Of a DNA stretch of 64,000 bases, positions 36,020 to 45,969 are shown one piece after another. The stretch comes from VFMC01 sp040398525 (GTDB lineage: Bacteria > Actinomycetota > Acidimicrobiia > Acidimicrobiales > Ilumatobacteraceae), in contig JBBATY010000001.1 of the NCBI GenBank assembly GCA_040398525.1, positions 235,111 to 299,110 on the forward strand, given 5' to 3'. Position numbers and translations under genes: made by a program. The notes under the pieces were generated by a model, which saw nothing but the letters and a program-made list of their open reading frames with translations, had not been told where the DNA came from and ran no database searches. The number at the start of each line of letters is the position of its first letter. The first letter of the stretch is position 1.

Positions 36020-37663
36020 GTGAGCAGCGACACGACCGCCGGATGGAACCTCGCCGAGATCTGGGAGCGCAACGCCGACCGCTTCCCCGATGCGATCGCC
36101 CAGTTGCAGGGCGACCGCAGCACCACCTGGGCCGAGTTCGACCGGCGCGCCGATGGCATCGCCGCCTCGCTGCTGGCCGGTGGCGCCGCCAAGCAGGACA
36201 AGGTCGCCCACTACCTGTACAACTGCCCCGAGTACCTCGAGAGCATGTTCGCCATGTTCAAAGCCGGCCTGGTGCCGGTGAACACCAACTACCGCTACAC
36301 CGAAGACGAGCTGGCCTACCTGTGGGACAACTCCGACGCCGTGGCGGTCGTGTTCCACGGCACGTTCACCGAGCGCTGCGCTTCGCTGCGCAGCCGCACC
36401 CCACGGGTGCGCACGTGGATCTGGGTCGACGACGGCAGCGGCCCGTGCCCCGAGTGGGCGATCCCCTACGAGCAGGCGGCCACGTCGGCACCCGGCCGGG
36501 TGCGAGCCCCGTGGGGGCGCAGCCCCGACGACCTCTACATCCTCTACACCGGTGGCACCACCGGCATGCCCAAGGGCGTGATGTGGCGCCAGGACGACAT
36601 CGTCGGCAGCCTCGACGCACCGTCGAAGCAGCCGCTGCCGGCAGCGCCGGGCTGGGACGACTTCGACGCCCGCGTCGCCAAGCCCGGCCCCCGCAACCTG
36701 CCCGCGGCCCCGCTGATGCACGGCACCGGCGCGTTCAACGCGATGTGGAACCTCGTGCTCGCCGGCTCGGTGGTCACCCTCGAGGGCCGGCACTTCGACC
36801 CGGTCGAACTGCTCGACACGGTCGAGCGGCTGCGGGTGAACAGCATGTCGATCGTCGGAGATGCGTTCGCCAAGCCCATCCTGCGTGCGCTCGACGCCGA
36901 ACCGGGCCGCTGGGACGTGTCGTCGCTGCGGGTGATCATCTCGAGCGGCGTCATCTGGGCGGCCGACACCAAGGCCGGCCTGCTGCGCCACAACGATCGC
37001 CTGATCATGATCGACAGCCTCGGCTCGAGCGAGGCGATCGGCATGGCCAGCAACACCACCACGGCCGAATCGGCTGCGGCCGGGGCAGCTGCGGCGACGA
37101 CGGCGAAGTTCGCGCTCGGCCCGAACACCAAGGTCCTCACCGAGGACGGGCGCGAGGTGCTGCCGGGCAGCGGCGAGCGCGGCCGGGTGGCGCTGCGCGG
37201 CCGCACCCCGATCGGCTACTACAAGGACGAGGCCAAGACCGCCGCGACGTTCGTCGCGTTCGAGGGCACCCGCTGGAGCATCCCCGGCGACTGGGCCGAG
37301 GTCGAGGCCGACGGGACGCTCAAGCTCTACGGCCGGGGCAGCCAGTGCATCAACACCGGCGGCGAGAAGGTGTTCCCCGAGGAGGTCGAAGAGGCGCTGA
37401 AGACCCACGCCAGCGTGCACGACGCCGCCGTGGTGGGCCTGCCCGACGAGCGCTTCGGCGAAGCGATCACGGCGCTCGTCGAGCTCGAGGCTGGCGCCGC
37501 ACTCGACGACGCCGCACTCGTCGCCCACGTGCGGGCCCACCTGGCGGCCTTCAAATCACCCAAGCAGTTCGTCGTGGTCGACACCATCGGCCGCGCCCCC
37601 AACGGCAAGCTCGACTACAAGCGCCTCAAGGCCGAGGCCGCACAACGCCTCGGCATCGCCTGA
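36020..37663 (+). CDS. Acyl-CoA synthetase (FadD-type)
   Basis: A 547-aa AMP-forming ligase. The P-loop is Y-T-G-G-T-T-G-M-P-K-G, with D-S-L-G-S-S-E-A-I-G replacing the more usual Y-G-x-T-E motif. The hinge lies around G-R-G-S-Q-C-I-N-T-G-G-E-K-V-F-P-E-E-V and the catalytic lysine in P-N-G-K-L-D-Y-K. This Gly-Ser-Ser-Glu variant recalls mycobacterial FadD19/FadD3-like enzymes that act on sterol fragments. With the divergent dehydrogenases it suggests a beta-oxidation module. Substrate inferred only. Confidence 0.88.
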   Translation: MSSDTTAGWNLAEIWERNADRFPDAIAQLQGDRSTTWAEFDRRADGIAASLLAGGAAKQDKVAHYLYNCPEYLESMFAMFKAGLVPVNTNYRYTEDELAYLWDNSDAVAVVFHGTFTERCASLRSRTPRVRTWIWVDDGSGPCPEWAIPYEQAATSAPGRVRAPWGRSPDDLYILYTGGTTGMPKGVMWRQDDIVGSLDAPSKQPLPAAPGWDDFDARVAKPGPRNLPAAPLMHGTGAFNAMWNLVLAGSVVTLEGRHFDPVELLDTVERLRVNSMSIVGDAFAKPILRALDAEPGRWDVSSLRVIISSGVIWAADTKAGLLRHNDRLIMIDSLGSSEAIGMASNTTTAESAAAGAAAATTAKFALGPNTKVLTEDGREVLPGSGERGRVALRGRTPIGYYKDEAKTAATFVAFEGTRWSIPGDWAEVEADGTLKLYGRGSQCINTGGEKVFPEEVEEALKTHASVHDAAVVGLPDERFGEAITALVELEAGAALDDAALVAHVRAHLAAFKSPKQFVVVDTIGRAPNGKLDYKRLKAEAAQRLGIA

Positions 37664-37676
37664 CAGGCTGGTCAGC

Positions 37677-37725
37677 GTTCCCGTCGTGGTTTCCCGTCGT
37701 CTACAACGGAAACCGCGACGAGAAC
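37677..37725. terminator. Strong bidirectional stem-loop between convergent genes
   Basis: Two 18-nt arms (37677-37694 and 37708-37725) pair with one mismatch and one G-U around a 13-nt loop, in the 125-bp region between the acyl-CoA synthetase and the small membrane protein gene. This is one of the longest hairpins in the window. No gene was seen in this spacer. Confidence 0.65.
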
Positions 37726-37788
37726 GACGGCCACGAGGCGGCGCAGTGCTCGACGGGACGCTGGGCAGCGACGATCGTCTGGCAGCGA

Positions 37789-37989
37789 TCAGAGCTGTCG
37801 ACGGCGGCGGAGCTGCACGGTCAGCCTCCCGACGACGGCACCGACGACGACGGCGACCAACAACGCGACACCGAACGACGCCCAGCCCTCGAGGCCGAGC
37901 ACGCGACCGACGAGCAGGCCGAGCAACGGCGACAGGGCACCGACGACGAAGCTCGGCCACAGGCTCGTCCGGCTCGGTTCGGTCACCAT
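37789..37989 (-). CDS. Small two-span membrane protein
   Basis: A 66-aa protein with two hydrophobic segments (about 13-32 and 37-55) separated by a short loop and ending in a basic tail R-R-R-R-Q-L. No family recognised. Its ATG overlaps the end of the upstream secreted-protein gene by 7 nt, so the two are translationally coupled. Size and coupling are like those of bacteriocin immunity proteins, but nothing in the sequence proves that. Confidence 0.6.
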   Translation of the reverse strand: MVTEPSRTSLWPSFVVGALSPLLGLLVGRVLGLEGWASFGVALLVAVVVGAVVGRLTVQLRRRRQL

Positions 37990-38465
37990 CTGAAGATCCC
38001 CGCCACACAGCCGGAGATGGCACCACCGACACCGCCGGCACCTGCGGCGACTGCAACAGTCGGCCCGGTCCAGACACCAGCCACCCCTGCTCCGATCGCG
38101 CCGACGATGGCCCACTGCGACCCGGTCTTGGCGCAGCGTTGGACCGGCGCCTTGCACCAGGCCTCCCACCACCGACAGCCCGCGAGCCGACGATCACCGA
38201 CGACGGGATGCACAGCACCGTGATGGTCGATCACCTGCACCAACGTAGTTCCGCCGAACCAGTCGGGCGACGGACCCTGATGACGGTGCGTGTCGAGCGC
38301 CGGCGCCGACAGCGCCCTCGACTCGGCGCGCACCACGCGCATCGGCTCGGCCCCTGAGTCGACAGCGGCAACAGCCGCGATCATCGGCGAGGGCGCCATC
38401 AGCGACGCACTCAGCACCGCACCCCACACCGCACCCCGCACCAGTTCACGTCGTGCTCGTGGCAC
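37983..38465 (-). CDS. Small secreted protein with glycine-rich C-terminus
   Basis: A 160-aa predicted precursor: a basic N-terminus and hydrophobic signal segment (about 8-34), an acidic/neutral middle, then a Cys/Trp-rich stretch (G-C-R-W-W-E-A-W-C, then Q-R-C). A roughly 35-residue Gly/Ala/Val segment with G-A-I-G-A-G-V-A-G and G-A-G-G-V-G-G-A-I-S-G-C follows. Glycine-zipper tails with few cysteines are a feature of class II bacteriocins. No known family. Start GTG 38465, AGGAGG at 6-nt spacing; an alternative GTG lies 3 nt upstream. Confidence 0.6.
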   Translation of the reverse strand: MPRARRELVRGAVWGAVLSASLMAPSPMIAAVAAVDSGAEPMRVVRAESRALSAPALDTHRHQGPSPDWFGGTTLVQVIDHHGAVHPVVGDRRLAGCRWWEAWCKAPVQRCAKTGSQWAIVGAIGAGVAGVWTGPTVAVAAGAGGVGGAISGCVAGIFRW

Positions 38466-38469
38466 CACG

Positions 38470-38475
38470 CTCCTC
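38470..38475 (-). promoter_or_regulatory. Strong Shine-Dalgarno deciding the secreted-protein start
   Basis: AGGAGG on the minus strand, one of the strongest ribosome binding sites in the window. Spacing favours the second of two adjacent GTG codons (38465). Confidence 0.6.
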
Positions 38476-38482
38476 CTGTTCC

Positions 38483-38503
38483 GAGCTCGAACGGTTCGAG
38501 CTC
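38483..38503. promoter_or_regulatory. Perfect palindrome upstream of the secreted-protein gene
   Basis: GAGCTCGAAC-G-GTTCGAGCTC, a 10-1-10 inverted repeat, followed on the distal side by another TCGAAC half-site. It lies just upstream of the Shine-Dalgarno, so it could be a repressor operator or a leader hairpin. The rest of the 138-bp spacer to the Tag gene holds nothing recognisable. Confidence 0.55.
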
Positions 38504-38602
38504 TCGAACGCCACTGACGGGGCACAACGTGGCCGGGGGCGGAAACCGCGGCCGGGTGCGGACGGGCGCGGACGGCGCAGTTGGGCTCGACCGCGCGGGC
38601 CG

Positions 38603-39192
38603 TCAGGTCGTCAGGGCCGCGCAGCCGGCGAGGTGGTCGTTCACCAGACCCATCGACTGCATGAACGCGTACACGGTGGTGGGGCCGACGAACGACCAGC
38701 CGCGCCGCTTGAGGTCCTTCGAGATGGCCGTCGACTCGGCGGTCTTCGCCGGGATGTCGCCGAGTGATGTTGGTGCCGGACCCGGCGACGGCACGTAGCC
38801 GTCGAGGTAGGTGGCGATGCTGCCGAACTCGTCGATCAGCTCGAGTGCCCGGGCGGCATTGTTGATCGTCGAGGCGATCTTGCCGCGGTGGCGCACGATG
38901 CCGGCGTCGCCGAGCAGGCGCTCGACGTCGGCCTCGCCGAACCGTGCCACCACCGCCGGGTCGAAACCGGCGAAGGCAGCGCGGAAGTTGTCGCGCTTGC
39001 GCAGGATGGTGAGCCACGACAGGCCCGACTGGAAGCCCTCGAGGCACAGTTTCTCGTAGAGGCGATGGTCGTCGCGCACCGGGCGGCCCCACTCGTTGTC
39101 GTGGTACTGCACGTACAACGGGTCGTCGCCGCACCACCAGCAACGGGTCACCCCATCGGCGCCGACATGCAGCCCGTCGGGCGGCGGCTCGC

Positions 39193-39196
<4 letters not shown>
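38603..39196 (-). CDS. tag: DNA-3-methyladenine glycosylase I
   Basis: A 197-aa Tag protein that removes 3-methyladenine from DNA. The N-terminal R-C-W-W-C-G-D-D-P-L-Y and Y-H-D-N-E-W-G-R-P are family signatures; F-Q-S-G-L-S-W and the helix-hairpin-helix region follow, and the late W-S-F-V-G-P-T-T-V-Y-A-F-M-Q-S is conserved. Its ATG overlaps the stop of the mutase gene (ATGA), an unexpected operon partner. Confidence 0.92.
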
Positions 39197-40773
<1,577 letters not shown>

Positions 40774-40829
40774 CGCCGTCGATCGTACGACCCACCCCGC
40801 CGACCCACCCACTCGGGCGCGGTGCGCGC

Positions 40830-40859
40830 ATCGGCGCGAGGTCCGGGTGATCGGCGCGA
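40830..40859. repeat. Direct repeat in the mutase/RTX divergent spacer
   Basis: ATCGGCGCGA occurs at 40830-40839 and 40850-40859, a 20-bp period (two helical turns), in the 168-bp spacer between divergent genes. It could be a regulator-binding site. No gene in this spacer. Confidence 0.35.
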
Positions 40860-40941
40860 CTCGTCATCCGCGTCTGCTCACCGTTCCGTAGTAGGGGCAC
40901 TCCACCCGGTCGCCCGGACCGCTCCAGAAACGAGGCCCCCG

Positions 40942-42144
40942 ATGTCCCCAACCACACCCCCCACTCGCACCGGCCGCAGCCGCCGCCGGGCCCTCGCCTA
41001 TGCCGCCCTCGTGGCGACGACCGTCGGCATCGGCTTCGTGGCCAGCCCGACGTCGGCCGCCACGAGCACGGCGCCGGCCTGCACCATCACCGGCACCGCC
41101 GGCAACGACACGCTGCGCGGCACGTCGCGCAACGACGTGATCTGCGGTCTCGGCGGCAACGACGTGCTGATCGGCAACGGCGGCAATGACGTGCTGAACG
41201 GCGGGGCCGGCAACGACCGGCTCGACGGCGGGGCCGGCAACGACGTACTGGACGGCGGGGCCAGCAACGACCGACTCGACGGCGGAACCGGCAACGACCG
41301 CATCGACGGCGGCAACGGCAACGACCAGGTGCTGGGCGGCGTCGGCAACGACGTGCTGAAGGGCGGGACCGGCACCGACACGGTCAGCCCCGGCGCCGGT
41401 GCCAACACCTGCGCGACCGACCCCGCCGACCGGGTCGCCGGGGCATGCACGAACGATTCGGCAGGCCCGACGATCAGCTGGGTCGACGTGCCCTCATCGG
41501 TCACCGCCGGCAGCAGTTTCACTGCGTCGTTCTCGCTGAAGGACGCGAGCGGCATCAACACCGAATCGCCGAATGTGAAGATCGGCGGCGAGCCCGGCTG
41601 GATCACCAGGTGGTGCGGCTTCGCGATCATGGCCACGCTCACCTCGGGCACCACGTCCGACGGCGTCTGGTCGATCACCTGCAACGTGCCGACCGACGCG
41701 GTGTCGGGCACCTATTCGCTGTTCGTCTCGGCGCAGGACTTCTTCGGCAACGCGGCCTGGCTCGATCCCGCCGACCAGGGCCCAGGTGTCGTCGACGTGG
41801 TGGGTGGCAACTCGGACAACCAGGCGCCAATGATCTCGGGCCTCGACCTCCCCGCCACCGCCACCGCCGGCTCGCCGGTGACGTTCACCTGGAACGCCAA
41901 CGACACCAACGACGTCGCCTACGCCGTCGTGTGGGTGTATGGCCCGAACGGCCCACTGCCCATCGAGGCCTACGGCGGGACGTTCTCGCAGCGGACCTCG
42001 GAGTCGGCCACAGAGGCCACCTTCACCCAGACCGTCACCCTGCCGGCGAACGCGGATGCAGGCACCTATGCCGTGTACATCTCCACGGCCGACATCCTGG
42101 GCAACAAGACCATGCAGCAGTACGCCACCTTCACGGTCGGCTGA
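40942..42144 (+). CDS. Secreted RTX (hemolysin-type calcium-binding repeat) protein
   Basis: A 400-aa exported protein. Residues 1-40 form a signal peptide (S-R-R-R then A-A-T after the core). Residues 51-149 hold eleven nonapeptide repeats of the form G-G-x-G-N-D-x-L-x, the calcium-binding parallel beta-roll. Residues about 165-400 form two Ig-like beta-sandwich modules. It lacks an enzymatic domain, so a structural or adhesive role is likely. The presence of a Sec/Tat-like signal means type I secretion is not implied. GAGG precedes the ATG. Confidence 0.85.
   Translation: MSPTTPPTRTGRSRRRALAYAALVATTVGIGFVASPTSAATSTAPACTITGTAGNDTLRGTSRNDVICGLGGNDVLIGNGGNDVLNGGAGNDRLDGGAGNDVLDGGASNDRLDGGTGNDRIDGGNGNDQVLGGVGNDVLKGGTGTDTVSPGAGANTCATDPADRVAGACTNDSAGPTISWVDVPSSVTAGSSFTASFSLKDASGINTESPNVKIGGEPGWITRWCGFAIMATLTSGTTSDGVWSITCNVPTDAVSGTYSLFVSAQDFFGNAAWLDPADQGPGVVDVVGGNSDNQAPMISGLDLPATATAGSPVTFTWNANDTNDVAYAVVWVYGPNGPLPIEAYGGTFSQRTSESATEATFTQTVTLPANADAGTYAVYISTADILGNKTMQQYATFTVG
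41092..41388 (+). repeat. RTX nonapeptide repeat region
   Basis: Eleven consecutive 27-bp units encoding G-x-x-x-N-D-x-x-x. The last unit has T-D in place of N-D. High DNA similarity between units makes copy-number change plausible. Confidence 0.85.
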
Positions 42145-42178
42145 GCACGGCTCCACCGTTCCACCGCTCCCCCATCCC

Positions 42179-42218
42179 GACGCCGCCGTCGGTGCCAGCC
42201 GGCACCCTCGGCGGCGTC
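42179..42218. terminator. Strong bidirectional terminator-like hairpin
   Basis: A perfect 10-bp outer stem GACGCCGCCG/CGGCGGCGTC, a 2x2 internal loop, then a 6-bp inner stem GGTGCC/GGCACC with an AGCC loop. It lies in the 102-bp region between the convergent RTX and RidA genes, which holds no other feature. Confidence 0.65.
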
Positions 42219-42246
42219 GCCGCGTCCGGGGCCCGGTCTCGAGCCG

Positions 42247-42630
42247 TCAGCGGGAGGCGACGATGGCGATCTCCATCCGCCACTCCGGCCGGGCCAGCGC
42301 AGGGACGGTCACCAACGTGCTCGCGGCGCGGTGGCCGTCGAGCACCCGGTCGCGCACGGCCATCACCGGGCCGAGCGGCTCGCCCACCACCACATAGGTG
42401 GTGACCGACACGATGTCCGATGGCGTCATGCCGGCCTCGGCGAGCATCGCTTCGATGTTGGCCCACACCACCTCGGCCTGATCGGCCAGGTCGGTGGGCA
42501 CCGAGCCGTCTGGTGCGATGGGCACCACACCCGACGTGTGCAGCCAGGTGGAGGCCTGCTCGGACACCACGGCGTGCACGTAGTTGGCCGCAGGGGGCGC
42601 GATCTGGGGCGGCATGATCGGTCGGTTCAC
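42247..42630 (-). CDS. RidA family protein
   Basis: A 127-aa RidA/YjgF-type protein, trimeric in the family, with a role in deaminating reactive imines or enamines. L-H-T-S-G-V-V-P and the C-terminal P-A-L-A-R-P-E-W-R-M-E-I match. The catalytic arginine of RidA is uncertain in this copy, so it could belong to a non-deaminating subgroup. GTG start with CAGACT (42637-42642) 6 nt upstream. Confidence 0.85.
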   Translation of the reverse strand: MNRPIMPPQIAPPAANYVHAVVSEQASTWLHTSGVVPIAPDGSVPTDLADQAEVVWANIEAMLAEAGMTPSDIVSVTTYVVVGEPLGPVMAVRDRVLDGHRAASTLVTVPALARPEWRMEIAIVASR

Positions 42631-42683
42631 GTCGGCAGTCTGACAGGTGCTACGGGCACCTGTTCGCAGCCCGCGGACACCCC

Positions 42684-42689
42684 TACCAT
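42684..42689 (+). promoter_or_regulatory. -10 box of the AceE-like gene
   Basis: TACCAT ends 6 nt before the GTG at 42696. It is paired with the opposite-strand CAGACT of the RidA gene in a 65-bp divergent spacer. Confidence 0.6.
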
Positions 42690-42695
42690 CGGCTC

Positions 42696-45119
42696 GTGCC
42701 CTCCGTCACACCTCACTCCGTCACCCCGGGCCAGGCCGATCCGACGGGTCACGGCCCCGGGTCGATCGACCTCGACACCCTCGACGAGATCCAGCGCCGC
42801 GTGCTGTGGCTCGCGGTGCGGATGGTCGACCACGCCAACCGCGAGCGACCCCTCCCGCCCGCACCCGAGGGCCGCGAGGCCGAGTTCGCCGTGAAGGTGG
42901 GCGGCCACATGGCGTCGAGCGCCTCGATGGTCAGCATCATGACCTCGCTGTGGTTCGGCCACCTCAGCGGCGACGACAAGGTCGCGGTGAAGCCGCACTC
43001 GTCGCCGGTGTTCCACTCGATCAAGTACCTGATGGGCGAGCTCGACCGTTCGTGGCTGTTCCGCCTGCGCGAGTTCGGCGGCCTGCAGAGCTACCCGAGC
43101 CGCACCAAGGACCCCGACGTGTTCGACTTCTCCACCGGCTCGGTGGGCCTCGGGGTGGTGGCGCCGCTGTTCGCCGCAATGACCCGCCGCTACGTCGACT
43201 CGCACTTCGGCGCGAAGCCCTCGGCCCGGTTCATCGCACTGGTGGGCGACGCCGAGCTCGACGAGGGCAACGTGTGGGAGGCCATCTCCGATGCCGCGCT
43301 CGAGGGCCTCGGCAACGTGATGTGGGTCGTCGACGTCAACCGTCAGAGCCTCGACCGCGTCATCCCCGGGCAGAAGATCAAGAAGCTGATCGAGTTCTTC
43401 GAGGGCTCGGGCTGGCACGTCGTCGAGGCGAAGTGGGGCCGCCGCCTGCAGGAGGCCTTCGCCCGGCCGGGCGGCGACGCGCTGCGCCGACACATCGAGG
43501 AGATGTCGAACGAGCGCTACCAGAGCCTGTTCGCCCTGCGCGGCGCCGACCTGCGCCCGGCCTTCCTGGCCGACGCCGACGACGATGTGCGCCGCTTCGT
43601 GGCCGACATCAGCGACGACGAGCTGGTCCCCCTCGTGCAGAACCTCGGCGGCCACGACCTCGGCGTGCTGCTCGACGCCTATCGCGAGTGCGACGCAGTG
43701 ACCGATCGACCGAGCGTCGTGTTCGCCTACACCATCAAGGGCTGGGGCTTGCCGATCGCCGGCGACCCGCTGAACCACGCAGCCCTGCTGTCGCCCACAC
43801 AGATCGACGCCGTGCGCGCCGAGATCGGCCTCACCCCGGCCACCGAGTGGGACCGCTTCGACCCCGACACGCCTGCCGGACGGCTGTGCGCCGCCCAGGG
43901 TGGCGAGGTGAACAACGTCCTGCCGGCCCCACGGCCCGATCTGCCGGTGCCGCACTCGGTCGGCGGCGCCGTCGGCGCCAAGCCGGTGAGCACCCAGGAG
44001 GTGTTCGGCCGCATCCTCACCGGCCTCGGCGCCGTGGAGGGCGTCGCCGAGCGGATGGTCACGCTGTCGCCCGATGTGAGCATCAGCACCAACCTGGGCG
44101 GCTGGATCAACAAGTTCGGCGTCTACCACCCCGTCGAGCAGCCCGACTTCCTGGGCGGCGACCGGCTGCTGCGCTGGCAGCAGGGCCCGCGCGGCCAGCA
44201 CATCGAGCTCGGCATCAGCGAGATGAACCTGTTCCTGGCGTTGCATGCCCTCGGCCTCGGCCAGGAGCTGCACGACCAGCACCTCATCCCGATCGGCACG
44301 GTGTACGACCCGTTCGTGTGCCGCGGCCTCGACGCACTCATCTACGCCCTCTACAACGGGGCCCGCTTCATCGTCGTGGGCACACCGGCCGGCGTGACGC
44401 TGGCCCCCGAAGGCGGCGCGCATCAGAGCACGATCACCCCGTCGATCGGCCTCGAGCTGCCGGGCATGACCTATGCCGAGCCGTGCTACGCACAGGCCCT
44501 CGACTGGCTGCTGTGCGACGGTGTGCACCGTCTCGGCGCACCGGACGGCGAGAGCCTGTACCTGCGCCTGTCGACGCGACCCACCGACCAGTCGCCGTTC
44601 GCCGCCGCCCGCGCCCGCCTGGGCGACGAGCGCTTGCGCGCCGACGTGCTGGCGGGCGGCTACCGCCTCGTCGAGCCCGACGAGGTGCTGACCACCGACC
44701 CGGACGCACCGCGGGTGGTGCTCGCCGCAGCGGGCGCCGTGGTGCCCGAGGCGGTGCACGCCGCACGGGTGCTGGCCGACGAGGGTGTGGCCGCCACAGT
44801 GGTCGACCTCACCTCACCGGACCGGATCTACCGGGCCTGGCGCGACGAGCTCACCGCCGCCGGTCGCTCGGCGCGCCGCGCCCGGCTCGACGATCTGCAC
44901 GTGGCCGCCCTGCTGCGCCCCGACGAGCGTCGCGCCCCGATCGTCACCGTGCACGACGCGGCCAGCCATGCGCTGGCCTGGCTCGGCTCGGTGTTCGGCC
45001 AGCGGGTGAACCCCGTCGGCGTCGACGCGTGGGGCCAGTCGGGCGCGATCGTCGACCTCTACCGGCGGTTCGATCTGCTGCCCGAGCAGATCGCCAACGC
45101 CGCACTCGCCACGCTGTGA
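42696..45119 (+). CDS. Homodimeric pyruvate dehydrogenase E1-like ThDP enzyme (AceE/MdeB type)
   Basis: An 807-aa transketolase-fold 2-oxoacid dehydrogenase E1. The ThDP/Mg motif G-D-A-E-L-D-E-G-N begins near residue 183 and V-D-V-N-R-Q-S-L follows. F-D-F-S-T-G-S-V-G-L-G and P-E-G-G-A-H-Q-S are conserved with AceE. It is shorter than the usual 885-920 residues, resembling the MdeB/2-oxobutyrate branch. No E2 or E3 gene is nearby, so either a complex partner is distant or it acts alone as a decarboxylase. Confidence 0.82.
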   Translation: MPSVTPHSVTPGQADPTGHGPGSIDLDTLDEIQRRVLWLAVRMVDHANRERPLPPAPEGREAEFAVKVGGHMASSASMVSIMTSLWFGHLSGDDKVAVKPHSSPVFHSIKYLMGELDRSWLFRLREFGGLQSYPSRTKDPDVFDFSTGSVGLGVVAPLFAAMTRRYVDSHFGAKPSARFIALVGDAELDEGNVWEAISDAALEGLGNVMWVVDVNRQSLDRVIPGQKIKKLIEFFEGSGWHVVEAKWGRRLQEAFARPGGDALRRHIEEMSNERYQSLFALRGADLRPAFLADADDDVRRFVADISDDELVPLVQNLGGHDLGVLLDAYRECDAVTDRPSVVFAYTIKGWGLPIAGDPLNHAALLSPTQIDAVRAEIGLTPATEWDRFDPDTPAGRLCAAQGGEVNNVLPAPRPDLPVPHSVGGAVGAKPVSTQEVFGRILTGLGAVEGVAERMVTLSPDVSISTNLGGWINKFGVYHPVEQPDFLGGDRLLRWQQGPRGQHIELGISEMNLFLALHALGLGQELHDQHLIPIGTVYDPFVCRGLDALIYALYNGARFIVVGTPAGVTLAPEGGAHQSTITPSIGLELPGMTYAEPCYAQALDWLLCDGVHRLGAPDGESLYLRLSTRPTDQSPFAAARARLGDERLRADVLAGGYRLVEPDEVLTTDPDAPRVVLAAAGAVVPEAVHAARVLADEGVAATVVDLTSPDRIYRAWRDELTAAGRSARRARLDDLHVAALLRPDERRAPIVTVHDAASHALAWLGSVFGQRVNPVGVDAWGQSGAIVDLYRRFDLLPEQIANAALATL

Positions 45120-45146
45120 CGACGACGTGATGCGTACACTTCGGCC

Positions 45147-45959
45147 ATGACCACGACCGAGCACGTTCGCACCATCGATGGCATCGAGCTGACCCCCAAG
45201 CAGGTGGGGCTCGCCCTGCCCACCCCGTTCGCCACGGTCGAGGAAGAGCGTCTGCACCGCAAGCAGAAGCTGGCCGGCGCGCTGCGCGTCTTCGGCCGGG
45301 TCGGCTTCGGCGAGGGTGTGGCCGGGCACATCACCGTGCGCGACCCGGAGTTCCCCGAGCTGTTCTGGGTGAACCCGTTCGCCATCAGCTTCCGCCACAT
45401 CAGGGTGAGCGACCTGATCCTCGTCGACCACGACGGCAATGTCGTCTACGGCAAGCACCCGGTGAACCGTGCGGCGTTCGTCATCCACTCAGCCGTGCAC
45501 GCCGCGCGGCCCGAGGTCGTCGCCGCTGCGCACAGCCACAGCGTGCACGGCAAGGCGTTCAGCTCGCTCGGCATCAAGCTCGACCCGATCACCCAGGACT
45601 CGTGCATCTTCTACGACGACCATGTCGTCGTCACCGCCCAGCGCGGCCGTGTGCAGCTGGCGGTCGAGGACGGGCGCGAGCTGGTGTCGCAGTTCACCTC
45701 CGGCAAGGCAGCCATCCACCAGAACCACGGCCTGTTCACCGTGGGCACCACGGTCGACGAGGCCGCCTTCTGGTTCTTGTCGATGGACCGCTCGTGCCAG
45801 GCGCAGCTGCTGGCGATGGCCGCCGGCACCCCGCAGCTGATCCCCCACGACGACGCCGTCTACACCCGCGAGCAGACGGCGAGCCATCTCGCCGGTTGGC
45901 TGAGCTTCCAGCCGTTGTGGCAGGAGATCTGCCGCACCGACCCCGACCTGTTCGACTGA
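45147..45959 (+). CDS. Class II aldolase/adducin family protein
   Basis: A 270-aa class II aldolase domain protein. Zinc ligands are in A-A-H-S-H-S-V-H (two His) and in H-Q-N-H-G (third His). The long N-terminus and E-E-E-R-L-H-R-K-Q match the actinobacterial group annotated as class II aldolase of unknown substrate. Leaderless: TACACT (45135-45140) 6 nt before the ATG. A DMT transporter gene follows after 10 bp. Confidence 0.85.
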   Translation: MTTTEHVRTIDGIELTPKQVGLALPTPFATVEEERLHRKQKLAGALRVFGRVGFGEGVAGHITVRDPEFPELFWVNPFAISFRHIRVSDLILVDHDGNVVYGKHPVNRAAFVIHSAVHAARPEVVAAAHSHSVHGKAFSSLGIKLDPITQDSCIFYDDHVVVTAQRGRVQLAVEDGRELVSQFTSGKAAIHQNHGLFTVGTTVDEAAFWFLSMDRSCQAQLLAMAAGTPQLIPHDDAVYTREQTASHLAGWLSFQPLWQEICRTDPDLFD

Positions 45960-45969
45960 AAGTCGCCGC

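Noticed and set aside
41092..41388. CRISPR-like tandem repeats
   Set aside because: The repeats are 27-bp coding units of an RTX protein without spacers.
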